Source: Planctomycetaceae bacterium
Lineage (GTDB): Bacteria; Planctomycetota; Planctomycetia; Pirellulales; Pirellulaceae
Assembly (NCBI GenBank): GCA_005773145.1
Contig: SXHS01000110.1
Location: 1-6,306 of the forward strand
Reading direction: 5' to 3'
DNA length: 6,306 nucleotides
Shown here: piece after piece, positions 6,007 through 6,306 of the stretch
Position numbering within the stretch: the first letter of the stretch is position 1
Layout of the letters: every line of letters begins with the position of its first letter
Translations under genes and position numbers: made by a program
Notes under the pieces: generated by a model
What the model saw: only the letters and a program-made list of their open reading frames with translations
Databases searched by the model: none
Told to the model about the DNA's origin: nothing

Positions 6007-6306
6007 ACTCGCCCGTTGTCATGGGTGCGCGAGCAACGCTAGAATTAAACCCAACAACGCTCGATCACCCTCCATCACCCTCAATAACCTGATCTGGCTC
6101 CCCCCCACCTTGAACCAGATGCTCCGTATGATTGCCCCCCGCCGATAACTCTCTCCTGGGCTGGCTGTGGGAGGCAACCGAGAGGACGCAGATGACCCCC
6201 TCCAGCCAACGGAGGCTTTGTTGTTTCGAGTCCCGAGGGGCCGCTCTCGAACGACTGTCCACCCGTCTCCAACCGCAGATTTCTCGCACGTGCCAATTTT
6301 TTTGGG
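6007..6306. other. 300-base stretch without a convincing gene
   Basis: No frame here shows a recognisable protein. Visible elements are: a direct repeat ATCACCCTC (6064-6072 and 6074-6082); an inverted repeat ATCTGG/CCAGAT (6092-6097, 6115-6120); CCTCC/GGAGG around a 7-base loop followed by CTTTGTTGTTT (6199-6226), a weak terminator-like structure for the PEGA gene; an inverted repeat TTCGAG/CTCGAA (6225-6230, 6246-6251); the palindrome GCACGTGC (6286-6293); and a T7 run (6297-6303). It may be the 3' region of the PEGA transcript plus the promoter region of a gene beyond the window. Confidence 0.4.

Noticed and set aside
6065..6289. 74-codon minus-strand frame in the right-hand non-coding region
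   Set aside because: No recognisable domain, and it competes with another overlapping minus-strand frame of equal length; treated as chance.
1..6306. CRISPR array, tRNA/rRNA, transposase or phage genes
   Set aside because: No regularly spaced repeats, no cloverleaf or rRNA-like sequence and no transposase or integrase motif were found in any frame.

Overview
The window looks like a GC-rich bacterial chromosome segment, most probably from a planctomycete of the Pirellulales type. That assignment is inferred from protein style, not from a marker gene. The clues are a short PEGA-domain lipoprotein with a WPPLDYISENL-type tail, an LptF/LptG-family permease with a hydrophilic helical insert and an RRWANGFSCLCF segment, a membrane-tethered PP2C phosphatase, and a Tat-exported enolase-superfamily protein.

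Layout from left to right. Positions 1-62 may hold the last codons of an upstream plus-strand gene. Positions 119-882 hold the remains of a plus-strand, Tat-signal enolase-superfamily (MR/MLE-like) gene. The capping domain and first barrel strand are readable, the catalytic barrel is missing, and a short C-terminal-looking piece follows in another frame. Four minus-strand genes follow, read from right to left in transcription order: a PP2C-type Ser/Thr phosphatase with two C-terminal membrane helices (5295 to 4015), an LptF/LptG-family permease (3821 to 2631), NAD(P)H-hydrate epimerase nnrE (2600 to 1899) and an RluA-family 23S/tRNA pseudouridine synthase (1826 to 915). A plus-strand PEGA-domain lipoprotein (5515-6006) is divergent from the phosphatase. 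The last 300 bases hold no convincing gene.

The three genes permease-nnrE-pseudouridine synthase are close together (gaps of 30 and 72 bases) and could be one transcript. The phosphatase is separated from them by 193 bases containing a terminator-like hairpin and an 8-bp inverted repeat, so it is probably its own unit. The functions (outer-membrane lipid transport, cofactor repair, RNA modification, signalling, lipoprotein) are housekeeping and do not form an obvious joint pathway.

I do not see a defence system, mobile element, CRISPR array or biosynthetic cluster. The points most worth a second look are the gutted enolase-family gene, a tandem ACGCAGAG-type octamer repeat between nnrE and the pseudouridine synthase gene, and long C/G homopolymers, one in the phosphatase metal-binding motif and one just after a candidate promoter.
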